Shown piece by piece: positions 1 to 9,815 of a stretch of 64,000 bases of DNA. Made by a program: the position numbers and the translations under genes. Each line of letters starts with the position of its first letter. Position 1 is the stretch's first letter. Origin of the DNA: Lucinisca nassula. Lineage: Eukaryota; Mollusca; Bivalvia; Lucinida; Lucinidae. The stretch covers positions 119,665,874 through 119,729,873 of the forward strand of contig OY757011.1 in NCBI GenBank assembly GCA_963580285.1, written 5' to 3'. The notes below the pieces were generated by a model that was not told the DNA's origin, did not search any database, and saw nothing but the letters and a program-made list of their open reading frames with translations.

Positions 1-235
1 TGGCGATTTATTTGTGTTGTTGTTTGTTGCTTAGTGTGTGTATCACTTGTGTCTTTTAATTTTGGATGGCCATATGGCCATTTTGTGGGAAAGTAACTGT
101 CCTTATGGCCTTCTTTTGTTTAGGTTTCCATTATGGTCTGGTCGCTTAATGTTTGTATTTCTTTCCCTTTGGTGTCTTTTATGGGTGGAGTAAGTTAATT
201 GTATCAATTCCTGATCTTTGTTTTACTTCTACTTT
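1..235 (+). mobile_element. LTR-retrotransposon-like repeat fragment (same family as 17311-17545 and 25400-25635)
   Basis: This stretch matches, almost base for base, the reverse complement of 17311-17545 and 25400-25635, where it lies downstream of a Gag pseudogene. Shared landmarks are GGCCATATGGCCATTTTGTG, TTTCCCTTTGGTGTCTTT and TTTGTTTTACTTCTACTTT. A more diverged plus-strand copy is split over 40330-40520 and 40990-41160, and minus-strand scraps lie at 37755-37795 and 38196-38250. The match stops at about 235, 15-22 bases before the splice acceptor of the first host exon. Its LTR identity is inferred from its position next to gag; no complete LTR pair, primer-binding site or pol gene was found. 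Confidence 0.55.
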
Positions 236-257
236 ATGTGTACGTGAAAGGTGGTAG

Positions 258-416
258 CTACAATTCTAGAACAATCAGTAGTCTGGACTCAGAGAACTTT
301 TTCTCCGACTTTCAAGAACTCGATCCGAAGGGAACTGGTACTTTAAGACCAGAAGATATACCTAGGGCAATCGAAACAGCTGTTGAAATAATAAACGCTA
401 GAATTAATCCTGAAAG
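258..416 (+). CDS. Host gene, internal exon 1 in window (degenerate EF-hand-like segment)
   Basis: The frame is open from the window's left side to the donor AG|GTAAGC at 416/417. The acceptor is either GGTAG|C (exon from 258) or GAAAG|G (from 251). I chose 258 because it gives the same 2+1 split-codon phase as the next two junctions. The ~52 full codons include DPKGTGTLRPED, which has the spacing of an EF-hand loop: Asp at 1, Gly at 6, Leu at 8 and an acidic residue at 12. Positions 3 and 5 are Lys and Thr, so calcium binding is doubtful. Helical, acidic sequence flanks it (FFSDFQE before, RAIETAVEI after). The first exons lie outside the window. I do not recognise the family. The upstream polypyrimidine tract belongs to a transposon-like repeat. 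Confidence 0.65.
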
Positions 417-1144
417 GTAAGCAGCGTTAATGAGTCTGTAGATATTTCTACATGTGTAAGTAATTTAAGAAATGAAATTTATTTTTCTGCAGTTCATGGA
501 AGTATGAACGCAGTGGGTCGCGTGCAAAGTAATGTAAAATGTAAATTTTGCTAGCATACTTTCATGAAAAGTAGAAAAATTAAGTTAATTTTTATATTTA
601 GATTATTTGGCCCCCATCACTGGGCTTGCAGGGCAAACTATTAAAGCTGAAAAACATTTAAACGCTATTTATCTACAAAGAGTGCAGCAGCTTTGACGCC
701 ATCAACGCCCGTAGAGAACAATGGTTTAGAATGATGTCACTTAACGTCAATGAAAATCATGTTATTCGATGCGTTCATGGAAGTATGAATGCAATTGTTT
801 TCTATAGGTTTACATTAGACTTTACACTGGAAATGAAAATATAACTAATTCTAACACTGGTCGCCTCTATATCCAACAAACAAGTCTAGTAATATTGATA
901 AATCACTGAGCGGAGAGCGTGTAGCGAAGAGCCGCCGCCTACAACGCATAATGTAGTAATGTAGTAATTTCTTCATTTTGAAATTTTTACTACATTATGC
1001 GTTGGCATAGTCGACGCGAAATGAAATAAAATGTCGTTTTTACTTCATTATGCGTCGATACTAAGAGGTTTGAGCAAAATGAAAGAATTATTTCATTTTG
1101 CGGCGATGGGTGGCATACTTAATTTTACTTCATTATGCGTCAAC

Positions 1145-1440
1145 AGTTTGTTTGTTTGATTTGAGGTTTAACGTTCCCGTCAAGACTATTTAGGTCATTT
1201 TGGAGACATTGCTTCAAATTTTATGGGACTTTTACCCGATATTGAGATGAAATGACATCTCAATCGCTGCCGTCCAATTAAAAGCAATAGGGTTTATATG
1301 CATGGATGGGCCGACTCGCAGCAGTTTTCCTGGACAGGCTTAGACCTTCTAAGCAGATTACGAGGACTCCTGTACGGGCGGTATCAGCTCTGCGTGGAAG
1401 CATCGTGCAGCCCATCTATTTATACCCCCGGCATACGAAG
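1145..1440 (-). mobile_element. CAAA-tailed SINE-like retroposon inside D1
   Basis: Read on the minus strand it has the family body: GCAGAGCTGA, an AGCAGATTACG-type central segment, GGTAAAAGTCCC, CCAAAATGACC and GACGTTAAACCTC-like sequence, ending in a CAAA-type tail at low coordinates. It is shared with D2 (9024-9300) and differs from the younger copies elsewhere by many substitutions, so this is an old insertion carried by the MITE. Confidence 0.6.
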
Positions 1441-1470
1441 TATGCAAGGGGGTATATAGTTTTTGTCCAT

Positions 1471-1513
<43 letters not shown>

Positions 1514-1525
1514 GCCTGTCTGTCT
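1471..1525. repeat. (TCTG)n microsatellite
   Basis: A near-perfect tetranucleotide run directly follows a TATACCCCC...GGGGGTATATA hairpin. The counterpart in D2 (about 9346-9378) is shorter, showing length change since the two MITE copies separated. Confidence 0.9.
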
Positions 1526-2971
1526 TTTGTTTGATTTGTTTGATTTTAGCCTTAAAACACAAATGAGGGAAAGACATCAGGCATGAGACCAAAATAGCGC
1601 AAGGCGTACGATTTTAATTCTACTGGCTTAATCAAATACAATGAAATTCCACTATTAAGACCACCTAAAATTAATACCAATTTTGTTTTTACAGCATATT
1701 TGGAAGGTTAAAGCTACATTTTCTTTGTGATTTTGAACTTCAGTGTGCTTTTGTGGAAGACCGTCTTTTGGACTGTTCAACTGTGGTCTTAAAGACCACT
1801 TTTGAACCGTCTCAAATGTGGTCTAAATTGTAGGAATTTAACTGTATTGCTTCCTAAGTCTTTTCGAAGACAGCTATGTTCTACCATCATTACTTCATTA
1901 TGCGTCGATATGGTGCATATCAACGCGAAATGAAATAATTTTTTTACTTCATTTCGCGTCGACTATGCCAACGCATAATGTAGTAAAAAAAATCAAAATG
2001 AAGAAATTACTACATTATGCGTTGTATCAGCCGCCTGTTTATCCCGTTTTATGATGTCATTCATTGTTGTCTTTACGTTAGACGGCGAAACGTCGCTTTC
2101 TTATATCAGATATGTTATGAAAACAAGGAAACGCATGTGATACAGTTAGTCATATGACGGGATTCCTATAAACAGTGGCTGAAGATAGTGAAAATCTGAA
2201 GTTCGTTGACGTTAAGTGTGTAAGAATCAAAATAGACCAGCTCTAAAGCCGTTATTTATTGAGTGATTGGCTCGCTCACTTGTAAGTAGACAAATCCCTG
2301 GCAACAAAACTACGCGCTCGCGATTTTATCTACTTTAAAACTGACCACCAAACAATGATATATATCTACATAACTCACAGCTAGAGCTGACCTTTTTCTT
2401 AAAAATAAAAAAAATAATAAATAAATAAATAAATAAAAATAAATTAATTAACTGAAACACGTGTACATGTTGAATATCTGGAGCTATGAGAACAATTCCC
2501 AAGGGACCCAAGAGTGAATTTGAATTAGCTATCGCAAAAACATTATCCGTTTTCGAGTTAAAACAGTTTTGAAATTTGGTGTGTATATTCTCCTTGTAAA
2601 AACAAAGGTATGTCTTTAGCTAACTGGTACTCAGTTGTCTGAAACTGCGCTCGTCACTAAATAAGTTCTATAAAAGGGTTATCCTCTCGAAGCAAGGAAT
2701 ACATCACAGAACTGGAAAATATGAAGTGTACATGTTATCTGGACCCGACTAGCTAGTTTCGGCCAATTAGGCCTCATCAGTGACCCTCAAATATTTTCAA
2801 AATTCCACAATGAAATCAATAATCCCAAAGGATAAGAAAATATAAACTACACAATGATGTAGGGCAGGTAGACTTCTTACGGCCGCCACACATTCCCAGC
2901 CACCAGCTGTTGTGACGTTAAATATGTTCTGAAATCGGCAAAATACCGTTTGTATCGGGGCACCGACAATT

Positions 2972-3207
2972 GGGCCCCGTCAAGCGATTTTGGTACTTAT
3001 CGCCTATGCGAGCAGCGAAGGTTCAGGCGAGCCTGCGCATCCGCGCAGTCTCGCCAGAACCTTCGCTGCTCGCTCATACAAACAGTGAATCAAGAGAAAC
3101 CTTCAGACAGAAAGCCATATCCCTGGCCCCTCTGAATGGCTGGGCATGCGCAGTTACAATTTGTGATGATGGAATGCTCGAAGACACAAATTCGTTTGGC
3201 GGGGCTC
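2972..3207 (+). mobile_element. 236-bp GGGCCCCG MITE, copy K1
   Basis: The ends are GGGCCCCGTCAAGCG and CG(T)TTGGCGGGGCTC, an imperfect inverted pair. The target duplication is AATT on each side (2968-2971 and 3208-3211). Inside is a long near-perfect hairpin around AGCAGCGAAGGTTC/GAACCTTCGCTGCT. Three other copies of exactly the same length occur in the window. There is no coding content; the 110-codon frame read through it recurs in every copy and is an artefact of the repeat. Confidence 0.85.
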
Positions 3208-3309
3208 AATTAATATCGCAAAACTTTATCAGTCTTCTCTGTCTACATGTGAAGAGTGCTGACACCTTATCAAGAGGTCTATCGCCGATGTGGTGCGTGT
3301 GATACGCAC

Positions 3310-3600
3310 ACATCACGTGAACATGTCCATGAAATAAACACCCCCCTAAACCCCACTTTATATAGGGAAAACTGGGGTTTAAGGGGGTGTACATTATTTT
3401 TGTTATTTCTGCCCCAAGACATAGGTTGTTGGTACTCGTTAGAACCGCCTCAATGAGGCGGTTCTAACGAGCACCCACAACCTATGTTTGAAGTAAAAAG
3501 TAACAAAAGTATCACAGATTTTCATTAGAAAAGTTGCAATTTTGTAAGTGTGAAAAAATGCACTATCTCGCACGGGTATGTATCGTAATGAGTACTGGAA
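3310..3600. mobile_element. Hairpin-module MITE, subfamily 2 (CATCACGTGAACA end)
   Basis: Two hairpins sit in series: a C-rich/G-rich one at 3340-3392 (CCTAAACCCC ... GGGGTTTAAGG) and the GAGGCGGTTCT hairpin at 3421-3486 with arms longer than 25 bases. Related elements in the opposite order are at about 7130-7405 and 41140-41425. The outer ends are less sharply defined than in subfamily 1. Confidence 0.6.
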
Positions 3601-3851
3601 CAGAATGTCAGTTATTTTATCACCGGATACTCCGGTTTTCACCCATCCCTGGAAAACGATCGGCTCAAAATTAAAAACAACATTGAGAAACAAGTGTTGT
3701 TTCCTTGAGCAAAAGACTTTATCCACATTGCGTAGTACTGGTTTCTACCCAGGAAAAGAGGGCCTCATGGAAGATTAGTACTAGTTTACTAAATGTGTTA
3801 CCCTCTATATATGTATACAATAAGGTCGATTATTATTATCATTATTATTAT

Positions 3852-3960
3852 TTAATGTCGGGTAAAGGTCCCACAAAATTAGAAGGAGTGTCTCCAAAAT
3901 GACCTTTACAGTGTTGACGGGGACGTTAAACTTCAAATCAAACAAACAAACAAACAAACA
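3852..3960 (+). mobile_element. SINE-like retroposon, 5'-truncated
   Basis: Only the 3' part is present: TGTCGGGTAAAGGTCCCAC, then CCAAAATGACC, GACGGGGACGTTAAAC and a CAAACAAA tail. 5' truncation is normal for target-primed insertion. Confidence 0.75.
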
Positions 3961-4152
3961 AATATTTACTCTAAATGCATGACTTGCCCCGAAGACTAAG
4001 TCTACCGCAATACTCTATTTCAGATACACATTGTAGGCCCTGGTCAAACGCTTCAGAATTATTGCTTTAACTTCTATTTTGTCTGCATCTGCCATAGAAA
4101 TCGGCCTCTGTGGCCTAATAGGTATGCGCACATTAGGTCTCTCAGCACTGTG

Positions 4153-4461
4153 GTACGCCCCCGCCCGTGTGGGCTTCAAGAAATAAATAGGCTGTATGAT
4201 GCGTCCACGCAGATCTGAATCCGACTCGCACACGAGTACTGCTAAACCGCTTAGAGGATCTAGGCCTGCCCAGGCAAAGCGGTGCGAGTGTCGGACCGTC
4301 CATGCTTATAAACCCAATTAGTTTCATTGGGCGATACGGCTTTAGATGTCATTCCATCTCAGTGCCGGGTAAAAGTCCCACAAAATTGGAAGCAAAGTCT
4401 CCAAAATGACCTTTACTGTGTTGACGGGGACGTCAAACCTCAAATCAAACAAACAAACAAA
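4153..4461 (+). mobile_element. SINE-like retroposon, near full length, with 11-bp target duplication
   Basis: The body runs from GTACGCCCCCGCCC through ACCGCTTAGAGGATCTAGGC and GGTAAAAGTCCCACAAAATT to GACGGGGACGTCAAACCTC and a CAAACAAA tail. It is flanked by TCAGCACTGTG at 4142-4152 and 4462-4472. The direct repeat and the A-rich tail show LINE-machinery retroposition. I could not place convincing tRNA A/B boxes in its head, so the origin of its promoter is open. Confidence 0.85.
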
Positions 4462-4779
4462 TCAGCACTGTGCTTCGTGCCTTGCGAGTTATATGTGAGA
4501 CGCCATGTTCTGCAATTCAAGGCTATTTTTTTTCTCCGGTTGTTTTGGTTTTCGGCCACCCCTAATGTACGCTGGGTTCGAAATTAGTGTAGTTATCTTC
4601 AATATTGCTGTAATTGCCAAACAAAAAGAAATAAAATAACATCGGTCACAAGACCACTCGGCAAGCATATGGATGTTGGTTCTGTCGCAAATCGCGAGGA
4701 TAGGCTACAACAAGCAACATCACGTTTAGGAGTGAACTGTCGCCCTAACCACGGGTGTTTATTATTATTATTTTTTCAG

Positions 4780-4998
4780 AAATTTTTCGATCAGAACTTC
4801 TAATGCAGCAGTGTATCCTTCGATGGAGCCAGCAAACATTCAGACTGAGATTGGTCATGCGAAGCTGGTGTCCTTTAATGGTGCGATGACAGGTCCACAA
4901 GGCTTTGGACAGCCGATGTCGGAAGAATGTAAAAATGCCATGCTGATGAATCAAGAAAACTGCCAGAGGTTGAATGCAAATAACGAGCTTGTGCTACG
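4780..4998 (+). CDS. Host gene, exon 2 in window
   Basis: The acceptor is TTTTTTCAG|A and the donor CTACG|GTGGGT. The length is 219 bases: one base completing the codon split at 416, 72 full codons, and two bases carried into the next exon. The peptide (for example NIQTEIGHAKLVSFNGAM and EECKNAMLMNQENCQRLNA) has no low-complexity sequence and no transposon similarity that I recognise. It is rich in Asn, Gln and Met. Phase 2-2 on both sides means it could be skipped without shifting the frame. Confidence 0.7.
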
Positions 4999-5445
4999 GT
5001 GGGTCGATATGATTATGAAATTCGCTTACTAAGTCTACCTACTTCTATTTCATGGATCAAACTCGTCAGGGCTTGGAGAAATAGCTTGGGCTGCATAATG
5101 CTACAATGCAGACAGAGCTGAAACCGATCCGGCACACATGGCCTGGTAATTCTCTAAGAGAATCAAAATATGTCCACGCAAAGAGGCGAGTGTTGGACAG
5201 TCCCTACATCTTTGCTCTTTTTGGTTGTTTTGGCGACAGGACTTGAAATAAATGTTGTTGTTTTTTTTATCTTAATGTCGGGTAGAAGTCCCATAAAATT
5301 GGAAGCAGTCTCTGAAATGACTAGAGTAGTATTGAAGAGGACGTAAAACCTCATTTCAATAAAACAAAACAAGACTTCGATTTTTTAGTTACGTTACACA
5401 ATATTGTGACATTCCCATCAGTGGTATTATCGACCTTCGATTCTA

Positions 5446-5790
5446 CAGTCGAACTTCAATGGCTCGAACACCTTTGGGACCTCGAAAATCTGTTCGAGAC
5501 TGGGGTAGTTCGAGCCACTGAGGTTACGGCAGGAGGCATAACGAGATACTTTTAGACTTCTTTTCGGTGTTCTATAATGTATATGTATGCTGTGTGTACT
5601 CATTAGAATCGCCTCATCGAGGCGATTCTAATGAGTACACACAGCATACATTTGCAAGATAAAAGACTAAAATCTCCTTAATTATCACCCACTATTTCTT
5701 ATGTAGAGGATTTCGCAAGGGGCTCAAGAATGGGTTCGACACATCCATGGTAAACGAGCCATCGTTGTTCGAGCCATCGAGGTTCGACTG
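5446..5790. mobile_element. pogo/Tigger-like MITE carrying a hairpin module
   Basis: Inverted ends CAGTCGAACTTCAATGGCTC and GAGCCATCGAGGTTCGACTG are flanked by TA on both sides (5444-5445, 5791-5792). CAGT-type ends with a TA duplication fit the pogo/Tc1-mariner group. A GAGGCGATTCT hairpin (5584-5652) lies in its centre. A degenerate relative starts near 7477 (ACAGTCAAACTTCCATAAC). Confidence 0.65.
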
Positions 5791-5923
5791 TATTTCGATG
5801 CATGAACTACATTTTAACCCTTGTCTCGCTGAATAATTAAGTAAGCCACACCCATTTCTGACTTTGATCCAATCATATAACTGCTTATTTATTACAACGA
5901 ATTCTCAAACTGATTGTCAATCA

Positions 5924-6209
5924 CGGCCCCCGCCCATATGGGCATGAAGAAATATATGGGCTGCATGATGAATTCGGCCCGAACACTAGTATTGGTAAAC
6001 CGCTTAGAGGATCTAAGCCTGTCCAGGAACCGCGGTTCGAGGCGAACCGTCCATGCTAATAAACCCTATTGGTTCCATTGGGCGACAGGGCTTGAGATGT
6101 CTTTTCATATTTATGTCGGGTAAAAGTCCCACAAAATTGGAAGCAACGTCTCCAAAATGACCTTCATAGTGTTGACGGGGACGTTAAACCTCAAATCCAA
6201 CAAACAAAC
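5924..6209 (+). mobile_element. SINE-like retroposon inserted in M5
   Basis: Full body from CGGCCCCCGCCCATATGGGC to CAAACAAACA. The target duplication lies at 5913-5923 and 6210-6220. The near-duplicate at 6251-6507 lacks the first ~60 bases. Confidence 0.8.
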
Positions 6210-6250
6210 AATGTCAATGAGTGTAGATCCTGATCAGATGGCTTCAGAAT

Positions 6251-6507
6251 CCGCAGAGCTAAATCCGGCCCACACTCACAAGTACTGGTAAACCGCTTAG
6301 AGGATCTAAGCCTGGCCAGGAACTGCGGTGCGAGGCGGACCGTCCATGCTAATAAACCCTATTGGTTTCATTGGGCGACATGGCTTGAGAAGTCATTTCA
6401 TCTCAATGTCGGGTAAAAGTCCCACAAAATTTGAAGCAACGTCTCCAAAATGACCTTTACAGTGTTGACGGGGACGTTAAACCTCAAATCCAAAAAACAA
6501 ACAATGT
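6251..6507 (+). mobile_element. Second, partial SINE copy from local tandem duplication
   Basis: It starts inside the SINE head (GCAGAGCTAAATCCGGCCC) and is preceded by MITE sequence that recurs after its tail (ATGTCAATGAGTGTAGATCC at 6211 and 6505). That arrangement is expected from tandem duplication of a 290-bp block, not from a fresh insertion. Confidence 0.6.
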
Positions 6508-6722
6508 CAATGAGTGTAGATCCTGATCAGATGGCTTCAGAAGCCACCTGATCTGGACCTACTCTTTTGGCTAAAGTACTTGTTTCAGCGAACAGCAGGA
6601 TAATGGTTACGACATGATTGAAATCGTCGAATTAGAAGTGTATGGTACCGTTGTCTGTAAAAAGTTGTCTGTGTCTGTATACATATCTGCCTTGTAAATC
6701 AACAAAACTGCCCTTATTTCAG

Positions 6723-6888
6723 AGACCATATATTTGACACTGTATCGAGGAGAAGGCGGCCGAAGACAAAGCAGGGAGATATTGCATATCCAGATCTGGC
6801 AGCCCGTGGTATGAAGGGAGTACGTCAGCACCACAGAGCAGACGAGTCTAAAATATTGCCAAATGTCAGACTAGGAATTCCACTTTAA
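6723..6888 (+). CDS. Host gene, terminal coding exon with stop
   Basis: The acceptor is CTTATTTCAG|A. One base completes the Arg codon split at 4998, followed by 54 codons and TAA at 6886-6888. The peptide is strongly basic at the start (SRRRRPKTK), then contains AARGMKGVRQHHRADESK and ends NVRLGIPL. Three exons in a row keeping one frame across two introns is the main evidence that this is a real gene. The last ~180 residues of the protein are visible. No AATAAA signal was seen just downstream. Confidence 0.7.
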
Positions 6889-7060
6889 AAGAAATATGAA
6901 ATCAACTAGAACACTGTAAATTTAACGACCACTGTATAAAATGTGGACCATTAGCAACTGTATAAATTTATACAGTGCACTATATTTTATGGATAACCCA
7001 TAAGCAAATTCAGGTACTGTCAGATTTAAATTGGTCATCCTGATAAAATTCACTCCTAGG

Positions 7061-7405
7061 TTGTAGGTACACGTTAGAACCGCCTCCTCGAGGCAGTTCT
7101 TACGAGTACCCTCAAGCTACGTTTTACATTATGATATCTCACCCGTGCGACATAGTGCATTTTACGTATCTCCAAAATGGCTACTTCTCTGATGAAAATC
7201 CGTGATTTTTTCTTATAAATGCTCAAAACATATGTTGTGGGTGCTCGTTAGAACCGCCTCAATGAGGCGGTTCTAACGAGTACCCACAACCTATGTCTTA
7301 GAGTAGAAATAAGAAAAATTTTGTATACCCCCGTAAACCCCAGTTTTCTCTATATGAAGTCGGGTTAAGGGGGGTCTTCATTTCACGGACGTGTTCACGT
7401 GATGA
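7061..7405. mobile_element. Two hairpin modules and a subfamily-2 MITE
   Basis: A diverged hairpin (7061-7130) is followed by CACCCGTGCGACATAGTGCA-type sequence and a well-preserved hairpin (7229-7295), then a TAAACCCCAG...GGGTTAAGG hairpin (about 7343-7378) and the end ACGTGTTCACGTGATG. The second part mirrors the element at 3310-3600. Confidence 0.55.
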
Positions 7406-7503
7406 CCAGAAATATGAAAACGATCAGGATTTATATTTGAAATTTTTCATTTATTCGATTGTAAGATTTTTAATATACAGTCAAACTTCCATAACTCGAA
7501 TAC

Positions 7504-7806
7504 TGTTGGTTGGTTGATTTGAGGTTTAACGTCCCCGTCAACACTGTAAAGGTCATTTTGGAGACGTTGCTTCCAATTTTGTGGGACTTTTACCCGACAC
7601 TGAGATGAAATGACATCTCAAGCCCTGTCGCCCAATGAAACCAATAGAGTTTATTAGCATGGACGGTCCGCTTCGCACCGCGGTTCCTGGACAGGCTTAG
7701 ATCCTCTAAGCGGTTTACCAGTACTAGTGTACGGGCCGGATTCAGCTCTGCGTGGAAGCATCATGCAGCCCATATATTTCTTCAAGCCCCTAAGAGCGGG
7801 GGCCGC
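7504..7806 (-). mobile_element. SINE-like retroposon with 10-bp target duplication
   Basis: Minus-strand full-length copy flanked by ACTCGAATAC at 7494-7503 and 7807-7816. It is inserted in a degenerate pogo-like MITE whose left end is at about 7479. Confidence 0.85.
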
Positions 7807-7931
7807 ACTCGAATACGGATCAATCGTCCACTACGGCTAATTCGAACACACTTTAGGGTCCCTAGAGCATGGTTCCCATTGTTCCATGAGATCCATGTGC
7901 TTCGTAGTTTTGTTTGCTTGTATCTTGGAAA

Positions 7932-7998
7932 GGTATGTTGTGTGTACTCATTAGAATCGCCTCTATGAGGCGATTCTAATGAGTTCACACAAAATATA
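7932..7998. repeat. Hairpin module (GAATCGCCTC/GAGGCGATTC)
   Basis: Near-perfect inverted repeat with the AATCGCC variant also seen at 5584-5652. Both AATCGCC copies lie inside pogo-like sequence, suggesting they belong to one MITE lineage. Confidence 0.75.
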
Positions 7999-8149
7999 TC
8001 CTTAGTTCACCCGCATTATGCCTGATGGTCTAACAATATGATTTACTCTCGATATTTCGAACTACCCCTTTCTGGAACAAAATTTCATGGTCTCGAAGGC
8101 GTTAAGAGTTATTGAACTTTAAATGTATTTGAATAGGCGTATTTTCGTA

Positions 8150-8813
8150 ATGTATAAGATGATGCCCTCGTGACAGAACAGCCTCGCAATAACATCCTTC
8201 GGACGTTATCAGTGAATCGCCTCGGACATAATTAGTGAAAATGCCCAATTACTCGGGTATAATCATTTTCAAAATATTGCATTTTATACATCAAAAGAAA
8301 ACGGTGATCCCGCAGGCATCAGTGATGTTATAAACTGAATATTCAGAATGATTGACAGAAACATAGGTTATACATTTATTTTTGACGATACACTGACTTT
8401 GTCTCTTACAAAATAATACTTAAAAATAAAGATAATAAGAGTAAAATAGAATACCAATACGTTTATATGTGTATGCAATATATTAGGATATCCTCTTTGC
8501 TACGAAATTATCAATCGCTAAGTTCTGCAACGGAAGGTCAGGTGTTTTTTTTCTCCGGGGACTCCACTGTTTGCCAACCTCTTATTAATGATCGGTCCAA
8601 TATAAGTGAAATAAAAGTAAAACCAAAGTAACGCGCAACTAGAGTTATCAAAGCACTGACAGGACTGATGGTCTCAAAGGTGTAATCTGGGTAAATGGTC
8701 CGTTCCTGTTTCAATACCCGGTTTCCATCCATCTGTCAATGATAATCACGTAAACAACAAGGAATTCTTTGTGCATGTTTACTTTGGGTCGATTATAAAC
8801 AGTGCACCACTGT
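8150..8813. other. Unassigned AT-rich sequence
   Basis: No repeats shared with the rest of the window were noticed, and no open frame here has splice sites or recognisable protein similarity. A subfamily-1 MITE end (AATAGGCGTATTTTCG) lies at its left edge near 8132. Confidence 0.4.
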
Positions 8814-8815
8814 TA

Positions 8816-9815
8816 CAACGCATAATGTAGTAATGTAGTAATTTCTTCATTTTGAAATTTTTACTACATTATGCGTTGGCATAGTCGACGCGAAATGAAA
8901 TAAAATGTCGTTTTTACTTCATTATGCGTCGATACTAAGAGGTTTGAGCAAAATGAAAGAATTATTTCATTTTGCGGCGATGGGTGGCATACTTAATTTT
9001 ACTTCATTATGCGTCAACAGTTTGTTTGTTTGATTTGAGGTTTAACGTTCCCGTCAAGACTATTTAGGTCATTTTGGAGACATTGCTTCAAATTTTATGG
9101 GACTTTTACCCGATATTGAGATGAAATGACATCTCAATCGCTGCCGTCCAATTAAAAGCAATAGGGTTTATATGCATGGATGGGCCGACTCGCAGCAGTT
9201 TTCCTGGACAGGCTTAGACCTTCTAAGCAGATTACGAGGACTCATGTACGGGCGGTATCAGCTCTGCGTGGAAGCATCGTGCAGCCCATCTATTTATACC
9301 CCCGGCATACGAAGTATGCAAGGGGGTATATAGTTTTTGTCCATTCTGTCTGTCTGTCTGTCTGTCTGCCTGTCTGTCTTTTGTTTGATTTGTTTGATTT
9401 GAGGTTTAACGTCCCCGTCAACACTATTTAGGTCATTTTGGAGACGTTGCTTCCAATTTCATGGGACTTTTACCCGACATTGAGATGCCGCCCAATAAAC
9501 CTTTTTCTTTGTGATTTTGACCTTCAGTGTGCTTTTGTGGAAGACCGTCTTTTGGACTGTTCAACTGTGGTCTTAAAGACCACTTTTGAACCGTCTCAAA
9601 TGTGGTCTAAATTGTAGGAATTTAACTGTATTGCTTCCTAAGTCTTTTCGAAGACAGCTATGTTCTACCATCATTACTTCATTATGCGTCGATATGGTGC
9701 ATATCAACGCGAAATGAAATAATTTTTTTACTTCATTTCGCGTCGACTATGCCAACGCATAATGTAGTAAAAAAATCAAAATGTAGTAATTACTACATTA
9801 CTACATTATGCGTTG
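8816..9815. mobile_element. 'CATTATGCG' MITE, copy D2, with the same nested SINE
   Basis: The ends are CAACGCATAATG and CATTATGCGTTG with TA on each side. The first 500 bases match D1 with very few differences, including the nested SINE and the hairpin/TCTG block. D2 lacks D1's 1537-1700 segment and has a second SINE tail (about 9385-9500) there instead. Flanking DNA differs from that of D1, so the composite was transposed, not duplicated with its surroundings. Confidence 0.75.

Larger units (their letters stand above)
942..2024. mobile_element. 'CATTATGCG' MITE, copy D1, with nested SINE
   Basis: The ends are inverted (CAACGCATAATGTAG... / ...CTACATTATGCGTTG) and are flanked on both sides by TA, as expected for a Tc1/mariner-type two-base target duplication. 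Inside, the motif TTCATTATGCGTCGATA appears near both ends, and TTCATTTCGCGTCGAC occurs once. A minus-strand SINE-like insert (1145-1440) sits in the middle, followed by a hairpin (1425-1458, GCATACGAAGTATGC core) and a TCTG microsatellite (1471-1525). A second copy with the same nested SINE is at 8816-9815 with unrelated flanks. There is no transposase, so it is non-autonomous. Confidence 0.75.
417..4779 (+). other. Intron 1 of the host gene (GT...AG), filled with repeats
   Basis: It starts GTAAGC and ends in TTATTATTATTTTTTCAG, a strong acceptor. It holds a 1.08-kb 'CATTATGCG' MITE with a nested SINE (942-2024), a 236-bp MITE (2972-3207), a hairpin MITE (about 3310-3600) and two CAAA-tailed SINEs (3852-3960 and 4153-4461). 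The stretches 421-939 and 2027-2967 show no recognisable gene. The second includes an A/T-rich AAAT run near 2400-2445 and a 35-base segment (2668-2703) that recurs at 33718-33752. Confidence 0.6.
5818..6606. mobile_element. piggyBac-like TTAA MITE (M5) interrupted by SINE sequence
   Basis: The left end is TTAA|CCCTTGTCTCGCTGAA. The right end, GAACAGCAGGATAATGG|TTAC, has lost one base of the TTAA. The SINE at 5924-6209 split it, with target duplications ATTGTCAATCA and AATGTCAATGA (one change near each end). A 290-base block made of SINE body plus the MITE segment GTGTAGATCCTGATCAGATG is then repeated at 6251-6545, apparently a later local tandem duplication. Confidence 0.7.
4999..6722 (+). 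other. Intron 2 of the host gene, filled with repeats
   Basis: It runs from GTGGGT to CCCTTATTTCAG. It contains a SINE tail (about 5262-5375), a pogo-like MITE with a hairpin module inside (5446-5790), and a piggyBac-like MITE broken by SINE sequence (5818-6606). Confidence 0.6.

Noticed and set aside
1425..1458. GCATACGAAGTATGC hairpin resembling a loxP half-site core
   Set aside because: The resemblance is a few bases. It recurs in D2 as part of a MITE/SINE block and there are no 13-bp recombinase arms.
2970..3302. 110-codon open frame (also at 16372, 24355 and 26422)
   Set aside because: It coincides exactly with the 236-bp MITE in every copy and crosses its hairpin; it is a by-product of the repeat.
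3340..3392. TAAACCCC/GGGGTTTA as interstitial telomere repeat
   Set aside because: It is a single inverted pair within a MITE, not a tandem TTAGGG array.
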